Assembly: GCF_003725695.1 (NCBI RefSeq)
Contig: NZ_RJSE01000005.1
Coordinates: 99,096-163,095 of the forward strand
Reading direction: 5' to 3'
Source: Nocardioides marmoriginsengisoli
Lineage (GTDB): Bacteria > Actinomycetota > Actinomycetes > Propionibacteriales > Nocardioidaceae
Length of the DNA: 64,000 nucleotides
The position numbers were made by a program, and so were the translations under genes. Below, piece after piece: positions 51,994 to 61,497 of this stretch. The notes under the pieces were generated by a model. It did no database searches, was not told the DNA's origin, and worked only from the letters and a program-made list of their open reading frames with translations. Within the stretch, counting starts at the first letter, position 1, and each line of letters opens with the position of its first letter.

Positions 51994-52712
51994 CGCGTGG
52001 CTTCGACGATCAGCTGGGCGCCTTCCTGGTCGAGGCGGAAGTCGATGCCGTGGAGCGCCTCGTGCTCGGACTCGCCCATCTCGCAGCGGATCACCGAGTG
52101 GAACCCGGCCCGCTTGAGCTCGGCCTCGAGGATCTCGAAGTCGTAGACGTACCCCTCGTGGTGGCCGAAGCTGCCGATCGGGATCCGGATCAGGTCGATC
52201 GGGTGCTCCACGGTCATGCCGAGTGCCTTGTAGGCCTGGGCGACGTCGCTGTCCACCGCGGTGGCACCGCTGAGGTAGAGCTCGACGTGCTTCTTGATGT
52301 CCGGGGTGAGCAAGCGGATCACGCCGCCCGGCTGCATCGCCCGGTACGCCTGCGCGAGCATCGCCCGGCCGGCCTCGAGCGGGATGTGCTCGATCACGTT
52401 GTCGGTGAAGACGTACGAGACCGAGCCGTCCTCGACCGGCCACGGCGAGGTGGCGTCGAGGTAGTTGCGGGTGGTCGCGTTGACGTTGGTGATGATCCAG
52501 CCGTCGCGCGGCACCAGGCCGCCGATCTCGAGCTTGATCGGGCGGTCGGACTTCGCGACGGCCCGTCGCATCCGGACCTTCGCGACCGGCGTGTTGAGCG
52601 CGCGGACGGTCTCCCGGATGGCGACCCGCAACCGCGGGGTCTTGAGGAGGAAGGCTGCCGGGACCTGGGTATCGGTCTCGTGCTTGTCGGCTGACTCGCG
52701 CTCTGGATTCAC
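51990..52712 (-). CDS. SAM-dependent methyltransferase of the glycan cluster
   Basis: The 240-residue class I methyltransferase-like protein has a degenerate SAM motif I (IKLEIGGLVPRDGW), acidic YVFTDNVIEHIPLEAG, and the post-motif region GGVIRLLTPDIKKHVELYL. Such proteins occur in cell-surface polysaccharide loci. It converges on the PhoR gene (4-bp overlap). The GTG start has TAGCCT 7 nt upstream. Confidence 0.78.
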   Translation of the reverse strand: MNPERESADKHETDTQVPAAFLLKTPRLRVAIRETVRALNTPVAKVRMRRAVAKSDRPIKLEIGGLVPRDGWIITNVNATTRNYLDATSPWPVEDGSVSYVFTDNVIEHIPLEAGRAMLAQAYRAMQPGGVIRLLTPDIKKHVELYLSGATAVDSDVAQAYKALGMTVEHPIDLIRIPIGSFGHHEGYVYDFEILEAELKRAGFHSVIRCEMGESEHEALHGIDFRLDQEGAQLIVEATR

Positions 52713-52759
52713 GCCGGGAAGGCTACCGGACCCGGCCCGTCCCGAAGGCCGGAATCGCC

Positions 52760-53908
52760 CTATCGGCGGGGGCTCCGGCCGAGCACCTTCCCGTGCGCGT
52801 CGACGCCGAGCAGGCTCCGGGAGAACTCGTCCGCCGTGGCCGGCGGGACGGTGTTGCGCCGCGGCGCGTCCGGGTCCTTCGCGAACTGCCGCTTGATCGC
52901 GGCCCCGATGCTCTCCGGGGTCAGCTCGGCCACCTCACCGCCGTCGGTCGCGACCAGCTCACGGGCCCGGACCTCGGACCCCGCGGTGATCACCGGTACG
53001 CCGGCCGCGCTGGCCTTGCCCATGATCCCGCTCGGCCCGTTGTTGGTCAGCGCGATCGGGCACGCGTCGACCGCCGCGACGAGCTTGTCCATCAGCTCGT
53101 TGGTCAGGAAGCCGTCGTGGACGATCACCCGGGCCCGGTCGGCCTCGGGCAGCTGGTTGATCCACTCCCAGACCTCCGGGAGGACGCTGCCCGCGAGCAG
53201 CAGGTCGACGTCGTCGAGCCCGGCCGCCTTGAGCGAGTCCAGTACCAGCGGAGCGTTCTTGCGCTCGGTGAGCTGGCCGAAGATACCGACGATCTTGCGG
53301 TCCTGGGGCAGGTCCAGCTCGGCGCGGATGGCCGCCCGGTCCCGGGAGTGCGCGGAGCAGATCTCCGGGTCCCGGGCGCGCTTGACGATCCAGCCCTTGG
53401 TCATGTCGTCACGCCCGGAGAAGCCGGCGACGTGGTGCAGCGTCCCGGTCGCCATCGCGACCACGGCCAGCGCCGACTTCGAGATCCGGAACTTCCAGCC
53501 GAACGAGTCGGTCAGCTTCAGCTTCGCCGGGTAGCGGGTGAGCATGAAGACCACCCGCGGCTTGCGCGGCAGGCCCTTGAACTCGCTGCGGGCGACGTAG
53601 AACCACTTCTTCAGGGACTGGTCGGCATCCATCACGACGGCGGTGCTGACGTCGAGCTCACGGGCCTTCGCGGCCACTGCGGCGGCCATCTCCCGGGTGG
53701 GCGGGTAGACCTCGGTGAACACCTCCTCCACCCGCAGGAACGTCGTCTCGGCGAGGTAGACGTCGAAGGCCTCGCTCGTCGACGCCCCGGTGGAGGTCAG
53801 CAGCACGACGTCGTCGTACTCGTTGGCGACCGCGGCGACGTTCGCCACCGCCTGGTAGCGGTGCCCGCTCGGGTCGGGTTCGACGATGACGGTGACGGAC
53901 CGGCTCAC
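52760..53908 (-). CDS. Glycosyltransferase (GT-B-like)
   Basis: The 382-residue protein has an N-terminal Rossmann-like domain beginning VTVIVEPDPSGHRYQAVANV and a C-terminal donor-binding domain with KIVGIFGQLTERKNAPLVLD and TNNGPSGIMGKASAAGVPVI. This is the typical GT-B layout, but no GT family is assigned. The GTG start overlaps the upstream stop (GTGA). Confidence 0.75.
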   Translation of the reverse strand: MSRSVTVIVEPDPSGHRYQAVANVAAVANEYDDVVLLTSTGASTSEAFDVYLAETTFLRVEEVFTEVYPPTREMAAAVAAKARELDVSTAVVMDADQSLKKWFYVARSEFKGLPRKPRVVFMLTRYPAKLKLTDSFGWKFRISKSALAVVAMATGTLHHVAGFSGRDDMTKGWIVKRARDPEICSAHSRDRAAIRAELDLPQDRKIVGIFGQLTERKNAPLVLDSLKAAGLDDVDLLLAGSVLPEVWEWINQLPEADRARVIVHDGFLTNELMDKLVAAVDACPIALTNNGPSGIMGKASAAGVPVITAGSEVRARELVATDGGEVAELTPESIGAAIKRQFAKDPDAPRRNTVPPATADEFSRSLLGVDAHGKVLGRSPRR

Positions 53909-54993
53909 CGCGGACCACGCGCCTCGGGCAGCAGCTGGATCGACTTGTTGACCAGCTGCTCGACCCACCGCTCCGGGGTGTACTGCTTGGCCAGCTCGAC
54001 GCTGCGCTCGCTGATCAGGGCGCGCTTGGCAGGATCGGCGTTCGCGATCCAGTGCATCGCCTCGGTCAGCTCCTCCACCCGGTCCGGTGCGACCACCCGG
54101 CCGTTGTACCCGTCGTTGACCAGGCGCGAGGCGGCACCGCAGGCGCTGGTGCAGATGACGGCCTGACCCGAGGCTGCCGCCTCCTGGATGACCACGCCCC
54201 AGGGCTCGAACCGGCTCGGCAGCACCAGGCAGCCGGTGTCGGCCATCACCCCGGGCAGGTCCCGCGGCGCCACGAAGCCGAGCAGCTCGACGCCGTCGAT
54301 CGCCTTCAGCTCCTCCTCCATCTGCCCCATCCCCGCGACGGTGAGCGGCCACGGATCCTCGGACTCGCTGCGGTACTTCTTGTACGCCGCCGCCAGCACG
54401 TCGAGGCCCTTGGTGTCGACCAGCCGGCCGACGAAGAGGAAGGCGTTCTTGGGCGGCACCTGCGGCCCGGTGAAGAACGAGGTCTCGCAGGTGTAGAGCC
54501 CGGTGATGATCTCGTGCTGCTTGAAGCCGAGGTGCCGGGCGAACTCCGCCTGCTCGTCACCGGGCATGAAGGCGGCGTCGAACGCGCGCTGGATGTAGAT
54601 CTCCCGGGTCAGCCGGCCCAGCCACTGCTTCGCCGTACCGTGCCACTGGTGGTCCATCACGACGATCCGCAGCGCCTTGCCGCGCCACTTCCGGGCAGCC
54701 TTCATGTACGCCGGGATGTGCCACGAGTTCACGACCAGGACGTCGGGCTGGAACTCCTCGAGCTCGGCCAGCAGCAGGTCGACGTCGGGCTGACCGGTCC
54801 ACCCGGTCGCGTGCAGGCCCTCGGTGAGCTCCTCGTCGTTGAACGCGCCCCAGAACGCCGTCTTGGTCTCCTGGTACATCAGCCGGACGTCGTGCCCGGC
54901 AGCGTGCAGCTCCTGCATGCCCGAGGTCGAGTAGCCGGTGATGTACTGCCAAGCGAGGTAGATCCGGAGGCGCTCGGTCACGGGACCGGTCAC
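53905..54993 (-). CDS. Glycosyltransferase family 4
   Basis: The 362-residue GT4 enzyme has the donor-binding motif [20 protein letters not shown] (E-x7-E) and [20 protein letters not shown]. It starts in the stop codon of the UDP-xylose synthase gene, so the three genes form one operon. It may use UDP-xylose or UDP-glucuronate; this is an inference from context. Confidence 0.85.
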   Translation of the reverse strand: MTGPVTERLRIYLAWQYITGYSTSGMQELHAAGHDVRLMYQETKTAFWGAFNDEELTEGLHATGWTGQPDVDLLLAELEEFQPDVLVVNSWHIPAYMKAARKWRGKALRIVVMDHQWHGTAKQWLGRLTREIYIQRAFDAAFMPGDEQAEFARHLGFKQHEIITGLYTCETSFFTGPQVPPKNAFLFVGRLVDTKGLDVLAAAYKKYRSESEDPWPLTVAGMGQMEEELKAIDGVELLGFVAPRDLPGVMADTGCLVLPSRFEPWGVVIQEAAASGQAVICTSACGAASRLVNDGYNGRVVAPDRVEELTEAMHWIANADPAKRALISERSVELAKQYTPERWVEQLVNKSIQLLPEARGPR

Positions 54994-55970
54994 TGGACAG
55001 CCTCCACCAGCCCGCGGAAGTACTCCACGGTGGGCTTGAGGCCCTGGTCGAGCGAGACCGTGGGGCTCCAGCCCAGCAGGCTCTGCGCCTTGTCGATGTT
55101 CGGCTTGCGGCGGACCGGGTCGTCGGTGGGCAGCGGCTCGTGGACCAGCTTGCTCTCCCCGCCGACCAGCGCGATCACCTTCTCAGCCAGCTCCAGCATG
55201 GTGAACTCGCCCGGGTTGCCGATGTTGATCGGGCCGGTCACCTCGGGCGGCGAGTCCATCAGCGCGATCAGGCCGCTGACCAGGTCCTCGACGTAGCAGA
55301 ACGAACGGGTCTGCTCACCGTCGCCGAAGACGGTCAGGTCCTGGCCCTGGAGCGCCTGCATGATGAAGTTCGAGACCACCCGGCCGTCGTTGGGCAGCAT
55401 GTTCGGGCCGTAGGTGTTGAAGATCCGGGCCACCTTGATCGGCAGGTCGTGCTGGCGGTAGTAGTCGAAGAACAGCGTCTCCGCGCAGCGCTTGCCCTCG
55501 TCGTAGCAGGAGCGCAGGCCGATCGGGTTCACGTTGCCCCAGTACGACTCCTCCTGCGGGTGGACGGCCGGGTCGCCGTACACCTCGGAGGTGGAGGCGA
55601 GCAGGATCTTGGCGCCGGTCCGCTTGGCCAGGCCTAGCATGTTGATCGAGCCGTGCACGCAGGTCTTCGTGGTCATCACCGGGTCGCGCTGGTAGAAGAC
55701 CGGCGAGGCCGGGCAGGCGAGGTGGAAGATCTCGTCGACCTCGACGTACAGCGGGAAGGTGACGTCGTGGCGCATCAGCTCGAAGCGGGGCTCGTCGAGC
55801 AGGTCGTAGAGGTTCGCGCGGGTGCTGGAGTAGAAGTTGTCCACCACCAGCACGTCGTGTCCCTGGTCGAGCAACCGCCGGGTCAGGTGCGAGCCGATGA
55901 AGCCGGCACCACCGGTGATCAGCACCCTTTTGGGCGGGCCCGGGACATCAGGAACGGGGTTGGGGATCAT
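54990..55970 (-). CDS. uxs: UDP-glucuronate decarboxylase (UDP-xylose synthase)
   Basis: The 326-residue extended SDR makes UDP-xylose from UDP-glucuronate. NAD motif [12 protein letters not shown], catalytic region [20 protein letters not shown] and the Tyr/Lys motif [11 protein letters not shown] match UXS closely. The ATG at 55970 is set by TAAGTT 7 nt upstream, not the longer frame. UDP-glucose dehydrogenase is divergent 83 bp away. Confidence 0.92.
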   Translation of the reverse strand: MIPNPVPDVPGPPKRVLITGGAGFIGSHLTRRLLDQGHDVLVVDNFYSSTRANLYDLLDEPRFELMRHDVTFPLYVEVDEIFHLACPASPVFYQRDPVMTTKTCVHGSINMLGLAKRTGAKILLASTSEVYGDPAVHPQEESYWGNVNPIGLRSCYDEGKRCAETLFFDYYRQHDLPIKVARIFNTYGPNMLPNDGRVVSNFIMQALQGQDLTVFGDGEQTRSFCYVEDLVSGLIALMDSPPEVTGPINIGNPGEFTMLELAEKVIALVGGESKLVHEPLPTDDPVRRKPNIDKAQSLLGWSPTVSLDQGLKPTVEYFRGLVEAVQ

Positions 55971-56053
55971 GGGAGGGAACTTAGCCGACAAGCACCTCCC
56001 ACGTTCACGTAACCCACCGGTCCCGGCCATCGGCCGACAGTAGGATTCGCCGC

Positions 56054-57223
56054 ATGAAGATCACCATCGCCGGAACCGGCTACGTGGGGCTGTCCAACGC
56101 CGTGATCCTGGCGCAGCACCACGACGTCTGGGCGCTCGACCTGGTCCCGGAGAAGGTCGACCAGATCAACGCGCGGCAGTCCCCGATCGAGGACGCCGAG
56201 CTCGAGGAGTACCTGGCGACGCGGCCGCTCAGCCTGACCGCGACCCTCGACAAGCACCAGGCGTACGACGGCGCCGAGTTCGTCGTGGTGGCGACGCCGA
56301 CGAACTACGACGAGCGCACCAACTACTTCGACACCGGCTCGGTGGAGTCGGTGATCGCCGACGTCGTCGCACTCGCCCCGGAGGCGACCGTCGTGGTGAA
56401 GTCGACCGTCCCGGTCGGGTTCACCGCCCGGATGCGCGAGGAGCACCCCGGGGCGTCGATCATCTTCTCCCCCGAGTTCCTCCGCGAGGGGCACGCGCTC
56501 TACGACAACCTGCACCCGTCCCGGATCGTCGTCGGCGCCGACGACGAGCGGGCCCGCCGGTTCGCCGACCTGCTCGTCGAGGGCGCCATCAAGACCGACA
56601 TCGAGGTGCTCTTCACCGGGTCCACCGAGGCCGAGGCGATCAAGCTCTTCGCCAACACCTTCCTGGCACTGCGGGTCGCCTACTTCAACGAGCTGGACAC
56701 CTACGCGCTCAGCCACGGGCTCGACACCCGGCAGATCATCGAGGGCGTCGGGCTCGACCCCCGGGTCGGCAAGCACTACAACAACCCGTCCTTCGGGTAC
56801 GGCGGCTACTGCCTGCCCAAGGACACCAAGCAGCTGCAGGCCAACTACCGCGAGGTCCCGCAGAACCTGATCAGCGCGATCGTCGAGGCGAACACCACCC
56901 GCAAGGACTTCATCGCCGTCGACATCCTGCGCCGCAACCCGCAGACGGTCGGCGTCTACCGGCTGATCATGAAGGCCGGTTCGGACAACTTCCGAGACTC
57001 CTCGATCCAGGGCGTGATGAAGCGGATCAAGGCCAAGGGGATCGAGGTGGTGATCTTCGAACCGGCCCTGGAGGACGAGCTCTTCTTCAACTCCGAGGTG
57101 ATCTCCGACCTCGACGAGTTCAAGAAGCGCGCCGACGTGATCATCGCCAACCGCCGTACCGACGCGCTCGACGACGTCGCCGACAAGGTCTACACCCGCG
57201 ACATCTACGGGAACGACGAGTAG
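56054..57223 (+). CDS. ugd: UDP-glucose 6-dehydrogenase
   Basis: The 389-residue enzyme oxidises UDP-glucose to UDP-glucuronate. NAD motif [33 protein letters not shown], and catalytic Cys (about 253) in [13 protein letters not shown] are present. It feeds the UXS encoded divergently. TAGGAT lies 7 nt before the ATG. Confidence 0.95.
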   Translation: MKITIAGTGYVGLSNAVILAQHHDVWALDLVPEKVDQINARQSPIEDAELEEYLATRPLSLTATLDKHQAYDGAEFVVVATPTNYDERTNYFDTGSVESVIADVVALAPEATVVVKSTVPVGFTARMREEHPGASIIFSPEFLREGHALYDNLHPSRIVVGADDERARRFADLLVEGAIKTDIEVLFTGSTEAEAIKLFANTFLALRVAYFNELDTYALSHGLDTRQIIEGVGLDPRVGKHYNNPSFGYGGYCLPKDTKQLQANYREVPQNLISAIVEANTTRKDFIAVDILRRNPQTVGVYRLIMKAGSDNFRDSSIQGVMKRIKAKGIEVVIFEPALEDELFFNSEVISDLDEFKKRADVIIANRRTDALDDVADKVYTRDIYGNDE

Positions 57224-57225
57224 GT

Positions 57226-57253
57226 CCACAGAGACTGCACAGACGCCGCACAA
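57226..57253 (+). promoter_or_regulatory. Triple PhoP-box-like repeat upstream of the GT39 gene
   Basis: CCACAG (57226), GCACAG (57237) and GCACAA (57248) are each 11 bp apart, 34 bp before the GT39 start. The spacing and core match the boxes at 49708-49724 and 49763-49779. Confidence 0.6.
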
Positions 57254-57287
57254 GGTCGTCGCAGGGCGGACGGTCAACCTCGGAGGC

Positions 57288-59267
57288 ATGACCTCCCTCA
57301 GCGTTCTCCCCCAGCAGCTCGCCCGCTCCGCCGTCCGGATCCGCCCCCTCCAGGCCGCGTACGCCGGCCTGCTCGCGGCGACCGCGCTGCTGTACCTCTG
57401 GGGCCTCGGTGAGTCCGGCTGGGCCAACTCGTTCTACTCCGCCGCGGTCCAGGCCGGCTCCGAGTCGTGGAAGGCGTTCTTCTTCGGCAGCTCGGACGCG
57501 GCGAGCTCGATCACCGTCGACAAGACCCCGCTGGCGCTCTGGCCGATGGCGCTCTCGGTGCGCCTCTTCGGCCTGTCGAGCTGGAGCATCCTGGTCCCCC
57601 AGGCGCTCGCCGGTGTCGCGACGGTCGCCCTGATCCATCGCACGGTCTCCCGGACGACCGGATCGGCACCGGCTGGGCTGCTCGCCGGCGCGGCGATGGC
57701 GCTGACTCCCGTCGCGGCGCTGATGTTCCGGTTCAACAACCCCGACGCGATGCTGGTGCTGCTGCTCACCGGCGCCGGCGTCGCCACCCTCCGCGCCATC
57801 GACGAGTCCCGAACCGAGACCGGCCGCCCGTTGCGTTGGCTGGTCCTCGGCGGCGGTCTGGTCGGCCTGGCCTTCCTGGCCAAGATGCTGCAGGCGTTCC
57901 TGGTGCTGCCGGCCCTGGCGCTCGCCTACCTGGTCTGCGCGCACACCCCGATCGGCCGCCGGATCGTGCACCTGCTGGCCGCCTTCGGCGCGATGGTCCT
58001 CGCCGGGGGCTGGTGGGTGGCGATCGTCGAGCTCTGGCCGGCCTCGTCCCGGCCATACATCGGCGGCTCCCAGAACAACTCGATCCTGGAGCTGACCCTG
58101 GGCTACAACGGCCTCGGCCGGCTCTCGGGCAACGAGACCGGCTCGGCGGGCGGCAACGCCGGTGCCGGCGGTGGCGGCTGGGGAGCCACCGGGATCGGCA
58201 GACTGTTCAACAGCGAGATCGGCGGGCAGGTCGCCTGGCTGGTCCCGGCCGCCCTGGTCCTCGGCGCCGGAGCGCTCTGGGTGGCGCGGCGCGACCCGCG
58301 GATCCGCTCGGCGGTCGTCGTCTGGGGCGGCACCCTGGTGGCCACCGGGCTGACCTTCAGCTTCATGGCAGGGATCTTCCACGCGTACTATACCGTCGCG
58401 CTCGCCCCGGCGATCGCCGCACTGGTGGGCATCGGCTCGGCCGCGATCTGGCGGGACCGGCACGACCCGGTCGCGCGGGCGGTGCTCGCCGTCGCCGCCG
58501 CGCTGACCACCGCGACCGCGTTCGTGCTGCTCGGCCGGTCGCCGGACTTCCAGCCCTGGCTGCGACCGCTGGTGGTCGTCACGGGTCTCGGCGCCGCACT
58601 CGCCCTGCTCGGCGTGCACCGGCTGCCCCGGCGCTGGGCGGCTGCGGTCGCCGGCGTCGCCCTGGTCAGCGCGCTGGCGGGGCCTGCGGCGTACGCCGTC
58701 CAGACGGCGAGCGTGGCGCACACCGGGTCGATCCCGTCAGCCGGGCCGAGCGTGTCCGGCGACGCCCGTCGCGGTGGGCCGGGTGGCGGGCCGGGCGGTG
58801 GTCCTCGCCCCGGTGGCGGTCAGCCTCCGCAGGGAGCTCCTGCGGCAGGTGGCGGTCCCGGTGGCGGTCCCGGTGGCGGTCCCGGAGGCGGCGGAGCCGG
58901 CGGGCTGCTGAACGGCAGCACCTCGACCACGGCGATCACCGCGCTGCTGCAGACCGGCGCGTCGTCGTACACCTGGGCCGCGGCGGCGATCGGCTCGAAC
59001 ACCGCGTCGGGCTACCAGCTGGCCTCGGAGCTGCCGGTGATGGCGATCGGCGGCTTCAACGGGTCCGATCCGTCCCCGACGCTGGCCGAGTTCCAGACCT
59101 ACGTCGCGAACGGCGAGATCCACTACTTCATCGCCGGCGGGAACGGCGGCGGGCCGGGAGCCGGCGGGAGTACCAGCTCGGAGATCAGCGCCTGGGTGAG
59201 CGCGAACTTCACCGCGCAGACCGTCGACGGGATCACCCTCTACGACCTGTCCGGGAGCAACGGCTGA
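57288..59267 (+). CDS. GT39-family membrane glycosyltransferase (ArnT/YkcB-like)
   Basis: The 659-residue polytopic protein has an N-terminal ArnT/PMT-like catalytic region, with the early segment YLWGLGESGWANSFYSAAVQ and SSITVDKTPLALWPMALSV (acidic catalytic residue). About 11-13 TM helices follow, then a Gly/Pro-rich stretch (about 490-545) and an exported C-terminal domain. It would transfer sugar from a polyprenyl-phosphate donor outside the membrane. The PhoP-like box triple upstream suggests two-component control. Confidence 0.85.
   Translation: MTSLSVLPQQLARSAVRIRPLQAAYAGLLAATALLYLWGLGESGWANSFYSAAVQAGSESWKAFFFGSSDAASSITVDKTPLALWPMALSVRLFGLSSWSILVPQALAGVATVALIHRTVSRTTGSAPAGLLAGAAMALTPVAALMFRFNNPDAMLVLLLTGAGVATLRAIDESRTETGRPLRWLVLGGGLVGLAFLAKMLQAFLVLPALALAYLVCAHTPIGRRIVHLLAAFGAMVLAGGWWVAIVELWPASSRPYIGGSQNNSILELTLGYNGLGRLSGNETGSAGGNAGAGGGGWGATGIGRLFNSEIGGQVAWLVPAALVLGAGALWVARRDPRIRSAVVVWGGTLVATGLTFSFMAGIFHAYYTVALAPAIAALVGIGSAAIWRDRHDPVARAVLAVAAALTTATAFVLLGRSPDFQPWLRPLVVVTGLGAALALLGVHRLPRRWAAAVAGVALVSALAGPAAYAVQTASVAHTGSIPSAGPSVSGDARRGGPGGGPGGGPRPGGGQPPQGAPAAGGGPGGGPGGGPGGGGAGGLLNGSTSTTAITALLQTGASSYTWAAAAIGSNTASGYQLASELPVMAIGGFNGSDPSPTLAEFQTYVANGEIHYFIAGGNGGGPGAGGSTSSEISAWVSANFTAQTVDGITLYDLSGSNG
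58848..58883. repeat. 12-bp tandem repeat (GGGP) in the GT39 gene
   Basis: Three exact copies of GGTGGCGGTCCC encode GGGP units, within a wider Gly/Pro-rich linker from about 58770. It links the membrane and exported domains. Confidence 0.85.
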
Positions 59268-59272
59268 ACGCG

Positions 59273-59896
59273 TCAGGACAGCACGATCGCGGGCAGCGCC
59301 CGGGCCAGCCGCTCAAGCAGGTCCTCGCGGGCGATCCCGCGCGGGTCGTCCACCCAGTCGATGATGACGACCTCGAGCATCGCGGCCCAGCCGTTGACCA
59401 GCAGCCGTATCGTCGGCGAGTCGGAGAGCCCGAGCGCCTCGAGCCCCTCGGGGCCGGTGACCTCGAAGATCCGATCGGTCAGCGCCTTGCGGCCCTGGTC
59501 GTAGATGGCCCGGAGCTCCTCGTTGCCGCCGGCGGCCGCGCGGACCAGGGAGACGTAGCCGGTGTAGTTCTCGACCACGTAGTCGAGGTAGGCGCCGATC
59601 GAGACAGCCAGCTGCTCGATCGGGTCGTCGATGTCCCGGGGCGCGGTGATCGCGACCAGGTCCTCGACAGCCCGTCGTACGACGGCCAGGTGGAACTCCT
59701 GCTTGTTGCCGAAGTAGTGGTACAGCAGACCGCGCGAGATCCCGGCCTCCTCGGCCAGCACCTCGATGGAGATCTCCTCGAGCGTCCGGGTCGAGAGCAG
59801 CCGGGTGCCGAGGTCGAGCAGCTGCTCGCGACGGCTCTCCGGGGACATCCGGAGCCGGCCGGTGCGGGCCGACCGGGGCTCACTACTGGTGGTCAT
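59273..59896 (-). CDS. TetR-family repressor
   Basis: The 207-residue regulator has the TetR N-terminal HTH (SREQLLDLGTRLL... with EEAGISRGLLYHYFGNKQEF). The C-terminal ligand-binding domain is all-helical. It is divergent from the monooxygenase gene, and a 36-bp dyad lies between them. The ATG has TAATGT 7 nt upstream. Confidence 0.9.
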   Translation of the reverse strand: MTTSSEPRSARTGRLRMSPESRREQLLDLGTRLLSTRTLEEISIEVLAEEAGISRGLLYHYFGNKQEFHLAVVRRAVEDLVAITAPRDIDDPIEQLAVSIGAYLDYVVENYTGYVSLVRAAAGGNEELRAIYDQGRKALTDRIFEVTGPEGLEALGLSDSPTIRLLVNGWAAMLEVVIIDWVDDPRGIAREDLLERLARALPAIVLS

Positions 59897-59910
59897 GTGT
59901 CCTACATTAC

Positions 59911-59946
59911 TGAACCTCAGTCAATAGCGCTATTGACGATCGTTCA
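59911..59946. promoter_or_regulatory. 36-bp dyad operator between tetR and the monooxygenase gene
   Basis: The core GTCAATAGCGCTATTGAC (59920-59937) is a perfect 18-bp palindrome. Outer arms TGAAC (59911-59915) and GTTCA (59942-59946) have the same centre, 59928.5. The right core arm contains TTGACG, 16 bp before the monooxygenase -10 TAGGAT (59955-59960), so binding would block the -35. Confidence 0.75.
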
Positions 59947-59967
59947 ACAGGCGGTAGGATCATCAGC

Positions 59968-61497
59968 ATGACCTCCACGACCAGTCTCCCCGAGCGCGTT
60001 CGCGTCCTCGTCGTCGGTGCCGGGTTCGCCGGCCTCGGCGCGGCCATCAAGCTGGACGAGGCCGGGCAGGCCGACTTCCTGGTCCTCGACAAGGGCACCA
60101 GCGTCGGCGGCACCTGGCGCGACAACACCTACCCCGGTGCTGCCTGCGACGTGCCCAGCCAGCTCTACTCGTTCTCGTTCGCCCCGAACCCGAACTGGTC
60201 GCGGTCGTTCTCCCCGCAGCCGGAGATCCACGCCTACCTCCAGGACGTCGCCCGCTCCTCCGGCGTGCTCGACCGGTTCCGCTTCGGCGTGACCGTCGAG
60301 GACGCCGCCTGGGACGAGACCGACCAGGTCTGGACCGTGACCACCAGCGCCGGCACCGTCACCGCCGACGTCGTGATCAGCGGCTCCGGCGGTCTCTCCG
60401 AGCCGAAGAACCCGGAGATCAAGGGCATCGACGGCTTCACCGGCGAGATCTTCCACACCGCCCGCTGGGACCACGACGTCGACCTGGCCGGCAAGCGGGT
60501 CGCCATCATCGGCACCGGCGCCTCCGCGATCCAGGTGATCCCGGAGATCGCCAAGACGGTCGGCCACCTCGACGTCTACCAGCGCACCGCGCCCTGGGTG
60601 ATGCCGCGCCACGACCGCGCCTACACCCGCGTGGAGAAGCTCGGCTTCCGGTTCCTGCCGGGGCTCCAGAAGCTCTACCGCACGGCGATCTACTGGGGCC
60701 GCGAGACCTACGTCCCCGGGTTCGTGAAGGCGCCGGCGATCCTGACCCCGGCCAAGACGATGGCCCTGGCGAACATCAAGAAGGGGATCAGCGACCCGGA
60801 GCTGCAGCGCAAGGTCACCCCGGACTTCCAGATCGGCTGCAAGCGCATCCTGATCTCGAACACGTACTACCCCGCGCTCGCCCAGGCCAACGTCGACGTG
60901 ATCACCGACGGCATCGCCGAGATCACCCCGACCGGGATCGTGACCAGCACCGGCGAGACCCGCGACATCGACGTCCTGATCGTCGCGACCGGCTTCTACA
61001 CCACCGACCAGCCGATCGCGCACCACATCAAGGGCCGCGACGGCCGCACCCTGGGCGACGTCTGGGCCGAGCACGGGATGGCGTCGTACAAGGGCACCAC
61101 CGCCGCCGGGTTCCCGAACCTGTTCCAGATCGTCGGCGCCAACACCGGTCTCGGCCACTCGAGCATGGTCTTCATGATCGAGAGCCAGATCGCCTACATC
61201 CTCGACGCGCTGGCGCAGATGGGAGCGCGGCAGCTCGCGACCGTCGAGCCGACCCCCGAGGCGCAGAAGTCCTGGAACGAGGACATGCAGCGCCGGATGC
61301 GGAGCACCGTGTGGAGCACCGGCGGCTGCGCCTCCTGGTACCTCGACGAGCACGGCCGCAACACCACCCTGTGGCCGCGGACCACGTTCGCGTTCCGCGG
61401 GCTGCTGCGCAGCTTCGACATCGAGAAGTACGTCGTGACCGCCCGGTCCGACGCCCCCGTGAGCAAGGCCAACACAGAGAAGGAGAGCGTCGCATGA
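59968..61497 (+). CDS. Flavin-dependent monooxygenase, Baeyer-Villiger type
   Basis: The 509-residue FAD enzyme has the FAD motif VVGAGFAGLGAAIKL, the type I BVMO fingerprint F-x-G-x3-H-x3-W-D (FTGEIFHTARWD) and the NADPH motif IIGTGASAIQV. It could oxidise a ketone to an ester or lactone. Translationally coupled to an SDR (ATGA overlap), it is repressed presumably by the TetR. Confidence 0.9.
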   Translation: MTSTTSLPERVRVLVVGAGFAGLGAAIKLDEAGQADFLVLDKGTSVGGTWRDNTYPGAACDVPSQLYSFSFAPNPNWSRSFSPQPEIHAYLQDVARSSGVLDRFRFGVTVEDAAWDETDQVWTVTTSAGTVTADVVISGSGGLSEPKNPEIKGIDGFTGEIFHTARWDHDVDLAGKRVAIIGTGASAIQVIPEIAKTVGHLDVYQRTAPWVMPRHDRAYTRVEKLGFRFLPGLQKLYRTAIYWGRETYVPGFVKAPAILTPAKTMALANIKKGISDPELQRKVTPDFQIGCKRILISNTYYPALAQANVDVITDGIAEITPTGIVTSTGETRDIDVLIVATGFYTTDQPIAHHIKGRDGRTLGDVWAEHGMASYKGTTAAGFPNLFQIVGANTGLGHSSMVFMIESQIAYILDALAQMGARQLATVEPTPEAQKSWNEDMQRRMRSTVWSTGGCASWYLDEHGRNTTLWPRTTFAFRGLLRSFDIEKYVVTARSDAPVSKANTEKESVA

